NCBI GenBank assembly: GCA_026713345.1
Contig: JAPOOQ010000398.1
Span: forward strand, 1-9,065
From: Gemmatimonadota bacterium
Lineage (GTDB): Bacteria; Gemmatimonadota; Gemmatimonadetes; Longimicrobiales; Gaopeijiaceae
Direction: 5' to 3'
DNA length: 9,065 bases
Notes under the pieces: generated by a model
Database searches by the model: none
The model's input: only the letters and a program-made list of their open reading frames with translations
What the model was told of the DNA's origin: nothing
Translations under genes and position numbers: made by a program
Shown: piece by piece, positions 1 through 5,669 of the stretch
How positions within the stretch are numbered: the first letter of the stretch is position 1
Layout: the number at the start of each line of letters is the position of its first letter

Positions 1-162
1 GACGACGAGGGCGTGATCCGGTTCGTGGGCAGGCGAGGGGGCAAGTTCATCGCGGCACTGGACGAACTGTACACCGAGATGCGCATGAGAAGCATGATCA
101 GCGCCCCGCAGGGAATGGTCATACCGGCCAGCCGGCCCCAACCCGCACAAAAGGTGGGCTGA
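1..162 (+). CDS. C-terminal end of a TlpA-like thioredoxin-fold protein (partial, first of three tandem paralogues)
   Basis: Frame 1 is open from the window edge to TGA at 160-162 and gives 53 residues beginning DDEGVIRFVGRRGGKFIAAL. This matches the last strand and helix of the thioredoxin domain in the next gene (DDEGVIRFVNKRGGALIDAV) and in the third gene (DGEGVIRHVNKRGGGLIEAV), including a 23-nt identical DNA stretch shared with the next gene (1347-1369). The tail after the shared part is unrelated to the tails of the other two and ends in a Pro/Gln-rich stretch. The catalytic WCGPC and the N-terminal modules would lie left of the window, so their presence is inferred from the paralogues. 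The gene is followed after 60 nt by the next paralogue on the same strand, consistent with one transcript. Confidence 0.85.
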   Translation, partial: DDEGVIRFVGRRGGKFIAALDELYTEMRMRSMISAPQGMVIPASRPQPAQKVG

Positions 163-209
163 CCCCCGCGAGGCGGAGGTCCCGACGAGGGAATCAAACC
201 AGAAACAAG

Positions 210-215
210 AAGGAG
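210..215 (+). promoter_or_regulatory. Ribosome binding site of the second thioredoxin-like gene
   Basis: AAGGAG lies 7 nt before ATG 223 in an A-rich leader (about 195-222) that stands out from the GC-rich surroundings. It supports the start at 223. The rest of the 60-nt gap after the previous stop shows no convincing promoter; a weak CCGC/GCGG stem (166-176) is the only other structure seen. Confidence 0.75.
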
Positions 216-222
216 CAACAAC

Positions 223-1554
223 ATGCGACAGCGATTGACGCTGGCGGTAGTGGGAGTGGTTGGAATCGGAATCGGGTTCGTCCTGTCCGGAGGCGTGGGC
301 GGATCGGAGGCCGAAGGCGGCGCGCCGGGCGCCGATTTCCCGATGGCGATCCAGCAGGCCTGGTTCCCGCCGGTCGGCGATTACGACACCGGCGGCGAGC
401 CCCTCGACGACGAGCGCTTCGACGGGCTCCTGGCGGCGCTCGACGAAGCGCTGACGGCAAGGGAGACGCTGGCCGACTTCGAACGCCAAGCCGATATCCA
501 CCTGTGGAGCTTCACACGCCGCCTGGTGGTGCCCGAGGTTACCGGCGCGCAGATGGAGCGGATCGGGTCGTACCTGGACGACCTGGCCGAGCAGCATCCC
601 GACCACGTCGACGTAATCGACTACCGGAGGGACTTTCTCCCGTCCTACGCCCGGTCCCGCCCCACCGCCCCACCGCTGACCCTCGATCTGCAGCTGTTCG
701 GCGACACAGACCGGTACCCGAACAACGGTGAGCCCTTTTCGGACGCGCAGGTGGACGAATTGCTCGGCACCCTCGACGCCATCGTCAACCTCCCGGAGAT
801 TGCAGCCGACATCGCAGGAGAGGGCGCAGGCGAGATCGGGCGGTTCGCCGGCCGCCTGCAGCGGGGGCAGGTGAGCGAGGATCAGGCTGCGCGAATCGAC
901 GCCTTCTTCGACGAACTGGAGGCCGAACACCCCGATGCCGCCGAATCCCTCGCGCGGCACCGCTTCCGTATCGAGAACCTGACCCCGGGCAGGGTTGCGC
1001 CCAACATCAGGGGCACGGACACCGAGGGCGTCGAGTTCGCGCTGGAGGACTACCGCGGCAAGGTCGTAGCCCTGATCTTCTCGGGACAGTGGTGTGGCCC
1101 CTGCCGGGGGGAATACCCCTACCAGCGCGCCATGCTGGACATCTTCGGCGAGGACGATGTCGCGCTGCTGGGCGTCAACAGCGACGCCATGCTGGAGACG
1201 ATCGTGCAGGCCAAGGAGGACGAGGGGCTGGACTACCGGACCTGGTGGGACGGCCACAGCCAGCCCGACGCGGAGACGGTGGCCGCCGAAGGGCCGATCG
1301 CGACCGAGTGGGGCGTGAGGGGATGGCCGACGATCTACGTGCTCGACGACGAGGGCGTGATCCGGTTTGTCAACAAGCGCGGCGGCGCGCTGATCGACGC
1401 CGTCGACCAGCTGCTGCGGGACCAGCGGATGCGCGAGTACCAGGAGCGGACGGGAACCACGAGTTCGCCCACGCGTGCCGTGCGGGCGCTGATCGTGCCG
1501 GCCTCGGCCGCCAAGGAAGATCCACCTGAACCGGAAGATCCACCTGAACTATAG
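223..1554 (+). CDS. Exported/membrane-anchored TlpA-like thiol-disulfide protein with duplicated N-terminal helical module
   Basis: 443 residues. Residues 1-28 form a short basic end followed by a hydrophobic Gly/Val-rich segment, a signal peptide or uncleaved anchor without a lipobox Cys. The rest therefore probably faces the periplasm. Residues about 52-139 and 161-251 are two copies of one predicted-helical module (GEP-L/F-x-D near the start, HPD near the end). Residues about 255-400 are a TlpA/AhpC-TSA-like thioredoxin domain with LEDYRGK at 274-280, W290-C291-G-P-C294 and the cis-Pro motif GWPT (Pro369). The two active-site cysteines are the only ones in the protein, so a dithiol redox role fits. 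The direction (reductase or oxidase) and the partner are unknown. The C-terminal tail ends in a duplicated EDPPEP/EDPPEL. It sits between two paralogues in the same orientation. The thioredoxin assignment is firm; I do not recognise the N-terminal modules. Confidence 0.9.
   Translation: MRQRLTLAVVGVVGIGIGFVLSGGVGGSEAEGGAPGADFPMAIQQAWFPPVGDYDTGGEPLDDERFDGLLAALDEALTARETLADFERQADIHLWSFTRRLVVPEVTGAQMERIGSYLDDLAEQHPDHVDVIDYRRDFLPSYARSRPTAPPLTLDLQLFGDTDRYPNNGEPFSDAQVDELLGTLDAIVNLPEIAADIAGEGAGEIGRFAGRLQRGQVSEDQAARIDAFFDELEAEHPDAAESLARHRFRIENLTPGRVAPNIRGTDTEGVEFALEDYRGKVVALIFSGQWCGPCRGEYPYQRAMLDIFGEDDVALLGVNSDAMLETIVQAKEDEGLDYRTWWDGHSQPDAETVAAEGPIATEWGVRGWPTIYVLDDEGVIRFVNKRGGALIDAVDQLLRDQRMREYQERTGTTSSPTRAVRALIVPASAAKEDPPEPEDPPEL
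1516..1551 (+). repeat. Tandem 18-bp duplication at the 3' end of the second thioredoxin-like gene
   Basis: GAAGATCCACCTGAAC followed by two more bases occurs at 1516-1533 and again at 1534-1551, giving EDPPEPEDPPEL directly before the stop. The duplication is in frame and lengthens only the acidic, Pro-rich tail, which is absent from the paralogues. It looks like a recent slippage product in an unconstrained C-terminus. Confidence 0.85.
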
Positions 1555-1564
1555 ATGGGCGGTC

Positions 1565-1581
1565 CGGCGCCGGAAGCGCCG
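1565..1581 (+). other. GC stem-loop in the intergenic gap between thioredoxin-like paralogues
   Basis: CGGCGC (1565-1570) and GCGCCG (1576-1581) are perfect complements around a 5-nt loop CGGAA. The structure lies 10 nt after the stop of the upstream gene and 36 nt before the start of the next. No T-run follows, so it is not a typical intrinsic terminator. It could be an mRNA-stabilising or processing hairpin, or chance in GC-rich DNA. Confidence 0.35.
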
Positions 1582-1605
1582 CCGCACCGAAGACCAGGGA
1601 GCCAA

Positions 1606-1613
1606 CAGGAGGT
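1606..1613 (+). promoter_or_regulatory. Strong Shine-Dalgarno that fixes the start of the third thioredoxin-like gene
   Basis: CAGGAGGT ends 4 nt before ATG 1618. This decides the start: the reading frame is open back to an ATG at 1555, directly after the previous stop, but that start has no ribosome binding site. The 21 extra residues would also be Pro/Arg-rich and precede a normal signal segment. Starting at 1618 aligns MRKSMPVIGA with MRQRLTLAVV of the paralogue. Confidence 0.85.
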
Positions 1614-1617
1614 AGCA

Positions 1618-2904
1618 ATGCGAAAGTCCATGCCAGTGATCGGCGCGACCGTCGTCGCATTCGGACTGGGGTTCGTCGTGTCCGGAAGCATGGGTGCGTC
1701 CGGCACGGAAGAGGAGATGGCATCGCCGCTCGAAGACATCCCGGTCGCGTACCAGAAGATGTGGTTCCAGCCGGCCGGCGAGTATGACACCGAGGGTGAG
1801 CCGCTGGACGACGAGCGCTTCGACGGGCTCCTGGCGGACCTCGAGGTGGCGCTTACGGCCGAGGAGACGCTGGCGGACTTCGAGAAGGAGGCGGAGGCGC
1901 ACCTGTGGGGCTTCATCCGCCGCCTGGCGATCCCCGAGATCACGGACGAGCAGAAGGAGCGGGCGAAGGCGTACCTGGAAGAGGTGGCCGAGCGCCACCC
2001 GGACCACCGGACGATGATCGAGCGGGAAGCGCAGATGGTCGATTCCTACGCCGCTTCGATGCCGTCGGCCCCGGAAGCCACCATGAGGATCCTTTTCTTC
2101 GGTGACGCCGAGGAATTCGACACCGACGGAGGGCCTTTCGAGGACGGGCACATCGATCGCCTGATCGGCACGATCGACGCCGTCGTCGGCCTGCCCGAGG
2201 TGGCAGCCGACATCGAGAACGAGGCGGGCATCGCCTTCTGGCGCTTCGGCAACCGCCTGCAGCAGGGTCAGGTCAACGAGGAACAGACCGCGCGGATCGT
2301 GGCGTACCTGGAGGGGGTCAAGGAGGAACATCCCGACGCCGCGGAGTTCATCGACCGGCAGAAGTTCATCGTCCAGCACCTGACTCCGGGCAACGTTGCG
2401 CCGAACATCGTGGGGACCGACACCGATGGCGTCGAGTTCGCGCTGGAGGACTACCGCGGCAAGATCATCGCCCTGGTCTTCTCCGGGCAGTGGTGCGGGC
2501 CGTGCCGGGGCGAGTACCCGTACCAGCGCGCCATGCTCGACATCTACGACGAGGAGGACGTGGTGATCCTGGGCGTGAACAGCGACGCCGAACTTCAGAC
2601 GATCGTGGATGCGAAGATCGACGAGGAGCTCCCCTACCGGACCTGGTGGGACGGCCACAGCCAGCCCGACGCCGAGGTGACGGCCACCGAGGGGCCGATC
2701 GCGACCGAGTGGGGCGTGCGCGGGTGGCCGACGATCTACGTCATCGACGGCGAAGGCGTGATCCGGCACGTGAACAAGCGCGGGGGCGGGCTGATCGAGG
2801 CGGTCGACGCGCTGCTGATGGACAAGCGGATGGCCGAGTTCGAGGCACAGGCGGAGGCGGAAGAGGCAGGGGACGGGACCGGGACCGGCACCGGAACAAT
2901 CTGA
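1618..2904 (+). CDS. Exported/membrane-anchored TlpA-like thiol-disulfide protein with duplicated N-terminal helical module (third paralogue)
   Basis: 428 residues from the ATG behind the strong ribosome binding site. Residues 1-27 are a signal/anchor segment without lipobox. Modules at about 54-142 and 164-253 are tandem copies; compare EYDTEGEPLDD with EFDTDGGPFED and AERHPDH with KEEHPDA. The thioredoxin domain (about 257-402) has W292-C293-G-P-C296 and GWPT with Pro371. No other cysteine is present. Identity to the preceding gene is very high in the thioredoxin domain, with identical DNA runs of 36 and 39 nt, and lower in the modules and tail. This fits tandem duplication with later homogenisation or purifying selection on the catalytic part. 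The tail ends in TGTGTGTI, encoded by a 6-bp repeat. The last of the plus-strand genes, it converges with sulP across 42 nt. The substrate is unknown; a periplasmic disulfide reductase or redox relay is the likeliest role. Confidence 0.9.
   Translation: MRKSMPVIGATVVAFGLGFVVSGSMGASGTEEEMASPLEDIPVAYQKMWFQPAGEYDTEGEPLDDERFDGLLADLEVALTAEETLADFEKEAEAHLWGFIRRLAIPEITDEQKERAKAYLEEVAERHPDHRTMIEREAQMVDSYAASMPSAPEATMRILFFGDAEEFDTDGGPFEDGHIDRLIGTIDAVVGLPEVAADIENEAGIAFWRFGNRLQQGQVNEEQTARIVAYLEGVKEEHPDAAEFIDRQKFIVQHLTPGNVAPNIVGTDTDGVEFALEDYRGKIIALVFSGQWCGPCRGEYPYQRAMLDIYDEEDVVILGVNSDAELQTIVDAKIDEELPYRTWWDGHSQPDAEVTATEGPIATEWGVRGWPTIYVIDGEGVIRHVNKRGGGLIEAVDALLMDKRMAEFEAQAEAEEAGDGTGTGTGTI
2875..2898 (+). 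repeat. Four 6-bp repeats coding Gly-Thr at the end of the third thioredoxin-like gene
   Basis: GGGACC, GGGACC, GGCACC and GGAACA run in frame and encode GTGTGTGT just before the terminal Ile. As in the preceding paralogue, a short tandem expansion sits at the extreme C-terminus, suggesting that length and sequence there are free to change. Confidence 0.75.
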
Positions 2905-2907
2905 CAC

Positions 2908-2931
2908 GGGCGGGGGGGGACCCCTGGGGGG
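2908..2931 (+). other. G-run cluster with G-quadruplex pattern in the convergent gap
   Basis: The 42-bp space between the two converging stop codons holds GGG, an eight-G run and a six-G run separated by C and ACCCCT. This satisfies the G3+N1-7 pattern for a four-tract quadruplex on the plus strand. No hairpin with a T-run is visible for either direction, so no intrinsic terminator can be called. The pattern is seen in the sequence; any role in stopping converging transcription is inference. Confidence 0.4.
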
Positions 2932-2946
2932 ATCCGGAGAGCTCGC

Positions 2947-4524
2947 CTACAGGTACGTCGCCGGGGGCAGCCCGAAGATGTTGTCGATGAGTTCGCGCGC
3001 CTGAGGCGGCACGCCCTTCAGCGACGCGGGGATTCCCAGCGCGTTCGTTTCCTCGACCACGCGCTTGAGGGCGATCGCGCCGGTCAGATCGATCCGGCCC
3101 AGTCCCTCGAGGTGAATGATGACCTCGGAGACGCCGCCCGCGTCCGTGAGCCGGCTCATCAGCGCCTCCTCCAGGCGGGGCGCCGACGCGAACCAGAGGA
3201 TGCCCAGCACCTCCAGGTGCAGTACGTCGCCCTCCATCCAGCTCTCGAATCCGGCCCGCCGCTCCTGCCACACGTGGATGGCGAGCGAGACGAGGATGCC
3301 GACCAGCAGGGCCTGTTCGATCCGCGGGGCCAGCAGCAGGCACAGCGCGAGGGTGAGCCAGACGACCAGCGCCTGGATTCGCGACAGCGTCCACACGTTC
3401 ACCAGCATGCGGAGCTTCACCAGTCCGCCGACCGCGGCGATCACGATGCCGGCCAGCACCGCCTTCGGGAGCGACGAAAGGACCCCCGCGAAGGGCAGGA
3501 AGACGAGCACGGCGAGGCCGGTGATCGCCCCGGACCAGCGGGTGCCCGCGTTCGAGAGATGGTTCAGGCTGCTCCGTGACAGGGATCCGTCGACCGGCAT
3601 GCCCCCGCAGACCCCGGAAACCACGTTGGCGGCGCCCTGGGCCAGAAATTCCCGGTCCGGGCTCCAGTGTGCGCGGTCAAGGGTCGCGAAGCTGCGGGCG
3701 ATGGCGGTCGTCTCGGCGAAGCCCACCAGGGCGATGACCACGCCGGGAAGGAAGAGGGCGGGCACCAGCCCCCAGGGCAGGGCGAAGCTGACGGGTGGCA
3801 GCGAACCGGGGATGTCGCCCACGATCGGCCCGCGGTATCCGGCCAGAACCGAAAAGAGCACCCCGCCGAGCACGGCGACGAGCGCCCCCGGAAAGAGGGG
3901 GTGGATGCGGCGGGCGAAGAGCGTGATCGCGACCGTGAGGACGGTGAGCGCGAGGGCGGCGAGATTCCATGACGCCGGTGTGCCGAGAACGTGGAGGGTG
4001 TTCCCGACCAGCCCGCTCTCGCCCACGGCGGCCATTCCCAGCGTTGAGGGGAACTGGGAGAGCAGGATCAGGATGGCCGCCCCCGAGGTGAACCCGCGCA
4101 CGACGGGCTGCGACATCAGGTAGGTGACCTTCCCGGCGTGGAGCGCTGCGATGGCCAGCCGCGCGAGTCCGACGATGAGCGCGAGGAGCGCGGCCGCGCC
4201 CGCGTACTGGGGACTCCCGGGCGTGGCAATGGTCACGAGGGCGCCGTGGGTCAGCAGCGCGGTGAGGGCGACCGGGCCCGTCTGCAGGTACGGGCACGAC
4301 GCGAAGATGCCCGCCGCCAGGAGCGGCAGCGCCGAGGCATAGAGGCCGTGCACGGACGGGAGGCCCGCCAGTTCGGCGTAGGCCATGCTCTGGGGGATGA
4401 TGAGGAGGGCGACGCTCAGTCCGGCGAGCAGGTCGCGCCGGGTGGCACGGCGCGCGGTCCAGGCCGGGGCTCCGACGACTGGGGCGTCGCCCTGTGGGTC
4501 GCTGCGGGGGGCGGGGGCGCTCAC
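2947..4524 (-). CDS. SulP-family anion transporter with C-terminal STAS domain
   Basis: 525 residues, inner-membrane. The SulP core (about 29-420) opens with DLLAGLSVALLIIPQSMAYA and a GLYAS motif (60-64). It has many hydrophobic helices and the family signature around 291-326 (REFLAQGAAN, GGMP, GSLSRSSLN). A cytoplasmic STAS domain follows (about 430-525), with IDLTGA at 478-483 on the usual regulatory loop. Family members carry sulfate, bicarbonate, dicarboxylates or other anions; the sequence alone does not fix the substrate. Start: GTG 4524 overlaps the torD stop as GTGA, there is no Shine-Dalgarno, and no ATG occurs before residue 48, so coupled translation is likely. As last gene of a molybdoenzyme operon, a role in sulfate or sulfite movement is plausible if that enzyme oxidises sulfite. 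Export and import cannot be told apart here. Length and architecture are ordinary for the family. Confidence 0.9.
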   Translation of the reverse strand: MSAPAPRSDPQGDAPVVGAPAWTARRATRRDLLAGLSVALLIIPQSMAYAELAGLPSVHGLYASALPLLAAGIFASCPYLQTGPVALTALLTHGALVTIATPGSPQYAGAAALLALIVGLARLAIAALHAGKVTYLMSQPVVRGFTSGAAILILLSQFPSTLGMAAVGESGLVGNTLHVLGTPASWNLAALALTVLTVAITLFARRIHPLFPGALVAVLGGVLFSVLAGYRGPIVGDIPGSLPPVSFALPWGLVPALFLPGVVIALVGFAETTAIARSFATLDRAHWSPDREFLAQGAANVVSGVCGGMPVDGSLSRSSLNHLSNAGTRWSGAITGLAVLVFLPFAGVLSSLPKAVLAGIVIAAVGGLVKLRMLVNVWTLSRIQALVVWLTLALCLLLAPRIEQALLVGILVSLAIHVWQERRAGFESWMEGDVLHLEVLGILWFASAPRLEEALMSRLTDAGGVSEVIIHLEGLGRIDLTGAIALKRVVEETNALGIPASLKGVPPQARELIDNIFGLPPATYL

Positions 4525-5669
4525 TGTGCGTCGGTGGAGGAGGACACCGGGGTCGGTGCCCCCGGTGCTGCATTTTGCACATCGGATGGTGCATCTTGCA
4601 CCTCAGATGCTGCGTTCTGCACACCAATCGTCGCGTCTTGTACTGCAAGCTCACCTTCCAGCGCCCAATGCGCCAACGTGCCATGTGCTGCATTGTGCAC
4701 ATCGGATGGCGCAATATGCACATCAACTGCTGCATTTTGCACCGCGGATGACGTACCCTGCTCACGGACTGGCGCATTTTGCACACCGGATGGCGCATTT
4801 TGCACGTCGGCCGCCAGTTCGCGAAGCAGCCCGGCGGTCTCAGCCGCACGCTCCGACCACCACCTCGTGATTGACGGGGGGCCCGCCGAGGCCACCCTCC
4901 CACCCCACCCCTCCGCGTGCGCCGCCAGCCATTCGAGCGCGGCACGCGGATCTTGCGCCAGGAACGAGTTCAGCACGTACCGGCGCTCTCCGGCGCGGCA
5001 GGCCAGCCCGGTTTCGTCCGCGAGGAGCAGCAGGTCGTCGCGAAGCAGGATCATGCCGGTGCGTGCCGGGGCGAGCAGCGCGCCGATGAAGGCGGGGCCC
5101 CCTTCGCGGCGCGGGTCGGCCAGCCGCGGGGCGGCGCGCAGCGCGGCAGGAAGGTAGTCCGGGAAGGCCATCTCCCGGTCCAGCCGGGCCAGGGAGTCGC
5201 GGAGCAGTAACGCCCAGGCCTCGTAGAAGGCCACGCCGCACTCCTCGAAGCTTGCCAGGTAGGGCCCGGCCCACGACCCAAGATGCTCCCACGCCAGCGT
5301 GACCCGGGCCTCGGCGAGAAGGGTCCGGCGGGCGCTGTCGGATTCCTCCCGCCGCCATTCGTCCATCGATGCCAGCAGGCCCAGCAGGGACGCGAGGTGG
5401 TCGGCCGAGGTTCCAACGCCGCGGCCCGGTTCACCCTTCAGGTCGAGTCCCAGCGCCCGCCGGAACCCCTCGATGCGGTCCCGCGCCTCGCCTCCCATCA
5501 TCCCCTCCGCCCCGAGATACACGGACGCATACGGATACCGCTGTTGCACCACCACCCTGGCGTGTTCCGCCGCGGTCGGCACCGCCGGCAGGCCGAGTGC
5601 CGCCGCTACGCGTGCATGCTCCGCCGCCGGGGCCTCGATCAGCGTGCCGAGCGCGCGGAAGACCTCCAT
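4521..5669 (-). CDS. TorD/DmsD-family molybdoenzyme maturation chaperone with a heptapeptide-repeat tail
   Basis: 382 residues. The first part (about 1-180) has the all-helical TorD/NarJ-like look: YPYASVYLGAEGMMGGEARD (45-64), a following FRRALGL and the H-x-LLGLLA helix (91-100). A further region to about 286 is not readily assigned. Such cytoplasmic chaperones bind the apo-molybdoenzyme and help cofactor loading. Its position directly after the molybdopterin subunit gene, with ATG touching the previous TGA, points to that enzyme as client. Residues 287-382 are unusual: heptapeptide repeats with core V-[QH]-[ND]-A and spacers such as PSD, PSG and ASE, from a 21-bp DNA repeat, broken by a 12-residue non-repeat stretch (about 328-339). 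I know of no such tail as a standard part of this family. It may be dispensable. The end overlaps the sulP GTG start by 4 nt. Confidence 0.8.
   Translation of the reverse strand: MEVFRALGTLIEAPAAEHARVAAALGLPAVPTAAEHARVVVQQRYPYASVYLGAEGMMGGEARDRIEGFRRALGLDLKGEPGRGVGTSADHLASLLGLLASMDEWRREESDSARRTLLAEARVTLAWEHLGSWAGPYLASFEECGVAFYEAWALLLRDSLARLDREMAFPDYLPAALRAAPRLADPRREGGPAFIGALLAPARTGMILLRDDLLLLADETGLACRAGERRYVLNSFLAQDPRAALEWLAAHAEGWGGRVASAGPPSITRWWSERAAETAGLLRELAADVQNAPSGVQNAPVREQGTSSAVQNAAVDVHIAPSDVHNAAHGTLAHWALEGELAVQDATIGVQNAASEVQDAPSDVQNAAPGAPTPVSSSTDAQ
4545..4567 (-). promoter_or_regulatory. Perfect 8-bp hairpin upstream of the sulP start
   Basis: CACCGGGG (4545-4552) and CCCCGGTG (4560-4567) are exact complements around a 7-nt loop. 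In the minus-strand mRNA the stem ends 20 nt before the sulP GTG and begins just after the 21-bp repeat array. No T-run follows, so it is not a terminator. It could tune initiation of sulP or partly halt readthrough. The structure is seen; the function is inferred. Confidence 0.5.
4569..4814 (-). repeat. 21-bp tandem repeat array inside the 3' part of the torD-like gene
   Basis: Units of exactly 21 bp start at 4569, 4590, 4611 and 4632, and then at 4689, 4710, 4731, 4752, 4773 and 4794, in two blocks separated by 36 nt. The plus-strand consensus is YGCATTTTGCAC followed by AYCGGATGG. The unit at 4752 is strongly diverged, and those at 4632 and 4794 are partly diverged. In the coding frame each unit gives a heptapeptide such as PSDVQNA. 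The array stays open in several other frames too. The units are AT-richer than the surrounding gene. Unlike CRISPR there are no unique spacers. It resembles a coding minisatellite; the 21-bp period, two helical turns, also places each TTTTGCAC on the same DNA face. Confidence 0.9.

Noticed and set aside
1555..1617. Upstream ATG that would lengthen the third thioredoxin-like protein by 21 residues
   Set aside because: No ribosome binding site, a Pro/Arg-rich product in front of a normal signal segment, and a strong CAGGAGGT just before ATG 1618.
1549..2907. 452-residue minus-strand frame opposite the third thioredoxin-like gene
   Set aside because: Antisense shadow of a gene with clear motifs; no recognisable protein features of its own.
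2905..2946. Bidirectional intrinsic terminator
   Set aside because: No stem with a usable loop and no T-run on either strand; only G runs are seen.
4569..4814. CRISPR array
   Set aside because: The units are directly tandem with no unique spacers, lie in a coding frame and are imperfect.
3677..4945. 422-residue minus-strand frame with Cys/Met/His repeats crossing torD and sulP
   Set aside because: Overlaps two well-supported genes in another frame. The repeats come from the 21-bp DNA units, and the rest is Arg/Pro shadow sequence.
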